A stretch of 64,000 bases of DNA from NCBI RefSeq assembly GCF_022760995.1, contig NZ_JAKWJO010000005.1, positions 124,001-188,000 of the forward strand. The letters are read 5' to 3'. The notes beneath the pieces were generated by a model, which was given only the letters and a program-made list of their open reading frames with translations, made no database searches and had not been told where the DNA came from. Source of the DNA: Dyella sedimenti. GTDB lineage: Bacteria > Pseudomonadota > Gammaproteobacteria > Xanthomonadales > Rhodanobacteraceae. The position numbers were made by a program, and so were the translations under genes. Of this stretch, positions 62,378 to 64,000 are shown piece after piece; the stretch's first letter is position 1; the number at the start of each line of letters is the position of its first letter.

Positions 62378-64000
62378 CGGCGCACCATGCCCGAGAGACC
62401 ACCCGAGATGAGGCTGGCCAGGTTGGCGAACACCAGCGGCAACGCAATGCCATTGGGTACCGCCAGGTAGCGAGGCTCCCACACGGGATCGAATTTATCC
62501 TTGTACCTGTGCAGGCCCTGGAAGTTGTAGAAGCGTTCGCCGCGGCCGAACAGCATCGCGCCGAGGCGGTTCCACAACGGCGCGTTGCGGCGGCTCTGCA
62601 AGCCGGAGAACGGTGCCATGCCAAGGTTGAACCAGCGATAACCCTGCGCCTTGGCCCACTGCATCAGTTCCACGAACAGGAAGTCCATGACGCCGGAGGG
62701 GCTGTCGGGCAGGTGGCGCATCAGATCCAGCGAGGCTTCTTCCTTGTTGTCGGTAAGCAGCAGGTTGGCGAAGGCCAGCAACTGCTCGCCCTGCCACACC
62801 AGGGCCATCGGCGTGCGCTGCAGGTAGCGCGCATCGAAGGCGCCCAGCGAGAAGCCTTTCTCGCGCACACCCTTGTCGCGTATCCACGCGTCGGAGATGA
62901 CTTTCAGCCGCGGCAGCATCGCCGCCACCGCCTCGGCCGGGATGATCTCCAGCCGCATGCCCTCGCGGGTGAGCTTGTTGATGGTGTTGCGCAGCACCTT
63001 CTTGGACTTGCCGTCGAGGTTGAAGCTCTCCAGCGGCACGCGCGCCTCCTCGCCGATCTTGAGGAGGTTCATGCCGGTTTCCAGGTACAGGTCCAGGTCT
63101 TCCGGGCGCACCTGGTAGAACAGCGGCCAGCCGCCCGCGCGCTCGCACAGGTCGCGGAAGGTCCATACCAGCTCGCGCCGCGCGTCCTCGTCCTCGCCCA
63201 CCGGGTCGCCCATCGCCACCCAGCTGCGGCCTTCCACGTCGTACATGATGAAGGCCCTGCCCTCCGGGTCGAACAACAGCGTCTTGTCGCCCATCAGCGC
63301 CAGGTGCGCCTGCGCGGAGGAGTAGTGCTTGATCAGCGGCAAGGCCCTCTGCAGCTCCGCCTCGCCGGGCAGTTGCAGGTGCGGCCTGGCCGGGCGGATC
63401 AGGTTGGCCAGCGCGAACAGCAGGCCCGCCGCCGCCGCGCCCACCAGCGCGCGCAGCGCGCGCGGCGCGCCGCCATGGTAAAAGCTGAATTCCCACCAGA
63501 GGTTGTTGCTGTATTCGACGTGCTTGTAGCTGAAGCCCACCAGCCAGCCCGCGCACACGAACACGGCGACGATGGCGATGATCCAGCCCCACGAGAAGCT
63601 CGCGCTGAACAACGAGGCGCGCCGGTAGAACAGCTGGTGGGCCGGCGCCAGCGCCAGCGCCAGCAGCGACAGCAGGGTGGCTTCCTCGTAGTCGATGCCC
63701 TTGAGCAGCGACAGCACCGCGCCCAGCACCAGCAGCACCAGGGTGAGCACGTAGGCCGCGTCCAGCCGGCGCTGCAGGCCGCGCGCCAGGATCAGCAGCA
63801 TCATGCCCACCACGCTGGACAGGAAGTGCGATACCTCCAGCACCGCCAGCGGCAGCACGTCGCGCAGGATGGCCATGCGCGAGGGCAGCGCGGAGGTGGC
63901 GCCGGAGAACAGCAGCACCGCGCCCGACACCAGGGTCAGGCCGGCGAAGAACGGCGGCAGCAGGCCGGTGAACCACGGCGCCAGCAGCGCCTTCTGGCGC
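62374..64000 (-). CDS. mprF: Phosphatidylglycerol lysyltransferase MprF, C-terminal part (5' end outside window)
   Basis: The frame is open to the window edge; 541 residues are seen, with the N-terminal flippase part missing. About seven TM helices (DVLPLAVLEVSHFLSSVVGMM, GWIIAIVAVFVCAGWL and others) precede the cytosolic lysyltransferase domain with LIKHYSSAQAHLALMGDKTLLF and YEKGFSLG-like VREKGFSLGAFDARYL. The enzyme transfers lysine from tRNA to phosphatidylglycerol, giving resistance to cationic peptides and acid. It is followed by the virJ/acvB gene with a three-base overlap. Confidence 0.92.
   Translation of the reverse strand, partial: RQKALLAPWFTGLLPPFFAGLTLVSGAVLLFSGATSALPSRMAILRDVLPLAVLEVSHFLSSVVGMMLLILARGLQRRLDAAYVLTLVLLVLGAVLSLLKGIDYEEATLLSLLALALAPAHQLFYRRASLFSASFSWGWIIAIVAVFVCAGWLVGFSYKHVEYSNNLWWEFSFYHGGAPRALRALVGAAAAGLLFALANLIRPARPHLQLPGEAELQRALPLIKHYSSAQAHLALMGDKTLLFDPEGRAFIMYDVEGRSWVAMGDPVGEDEDARRELVWTFRDLCERAGGWPLFYQVRPEDLDLYLETGMNLLKIGEEARVPLESFNLDGKSKKVLRNTINKLTREGMRLEIIPAEAVAAMLPRLKVISDAWIRDKGVREKGFSLGAFDARYLQRTPMALVWQGEQLLAFANLLLTDNKEEASLDLMRHLPDSPSGVMDFLFVELMQWAKAQGYRWFNLGMAPFSGLQSRRNAPLWNRLGAMLFGRGERFYNFQGLHRYKDKFDPVWEPRYLAVPNGIALPLVFANLASLISGGLSGMVRR

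Overview
The window is 64 kb of very GC-rich, gene-dense chromosome with no rRNA, tRNA, prophage, insertion sequence or CRISPR array that I can see. Gene content (H-NS-type nucleoid protein with the TWSGRGKRPRW motif, pssA-holD-like-rimI, hemP behind a Fur box, ribE-ribBA-ribH-nusB behind an FMN riboswitch, DUF885 peptidase) and many GTAG-type REP hairpins point to a gammaproteobacterium of the Xanthomonadales, most likely Rhodanobacteraceae (Dyella, Luteibacter, Rhodanobacter or a relative). This placement is inference from gene content, not a computed phylogeny.

Layout. 1-13.8 kb is housekeeping: glycerate-kinase-like C terminus, YbjQ-type protein, SDR, aroK-aroB, WGR protein-hemE, ThrE-type exporter, H-NS protein, proS, pssA-(holD-like)-rimI and valS. 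13.8-15.3 kb is an NfeD/SPFH membrane pair. 15.3-33.6 kb is one long minus-strand locus: periplasmic adaptor, one MacB-type ATPase, eight MacB/FtsX permeases in four alternating A/B pairs, a DUF885 metallopeptidase, a small secreted protein, and a sensor kinase with an NtrC-type regulator. A near-consensus sigma-54 promoter with clustered CGGACA/TGTCCG sites lies just upstream of the adaptor gene, so the two-component system at the far end probably controls its own transporter operon.

33.6-38.6 kb holds a Fur-linked hemP locus, an aldo/keto reductase divergent from a zinc alcohol dehydrogenase, a secreted hypothetical protein and a dienelactone hydrolase. 38.7-49.3 kb is a long minus-strand series: glyA, nrdR, ribD, a Gfo/Idh/MocA oxidoreductase, the FMN riboswitch, ribE, ribBA, an LD-carboxypeptidase, ribH, nusB, a GNAT acetyltransferase, thiL and pgpA. 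49.4-54.0 kb carries a secreted alpha/beta hydrolase with a TetR regulator, ettA and pyrF.

54.0-60.3 kb is a probable R-body (reb) locus. In transcription order it has an ECF sigma factor, a short RebB protein, a Pro-rich protein with a RebB-like domain, a 715-residue protein with adenosine-deaminase-like metal-site motifs, two small orphan proteins and two more RebB proteins, followed by a Crp/Fnr regulator. 60.4-64 kb is an mprF-virJ/acvB-acyltransferase operon, likely for lysyl-phosphatidylglycerol metabolism, with mprF running off the window.

The two regions most worth attention are the eight-permease, single-ATPase ABC array under sigma-54 control and the reb locus with its embedded amidohydrolase-like protein.
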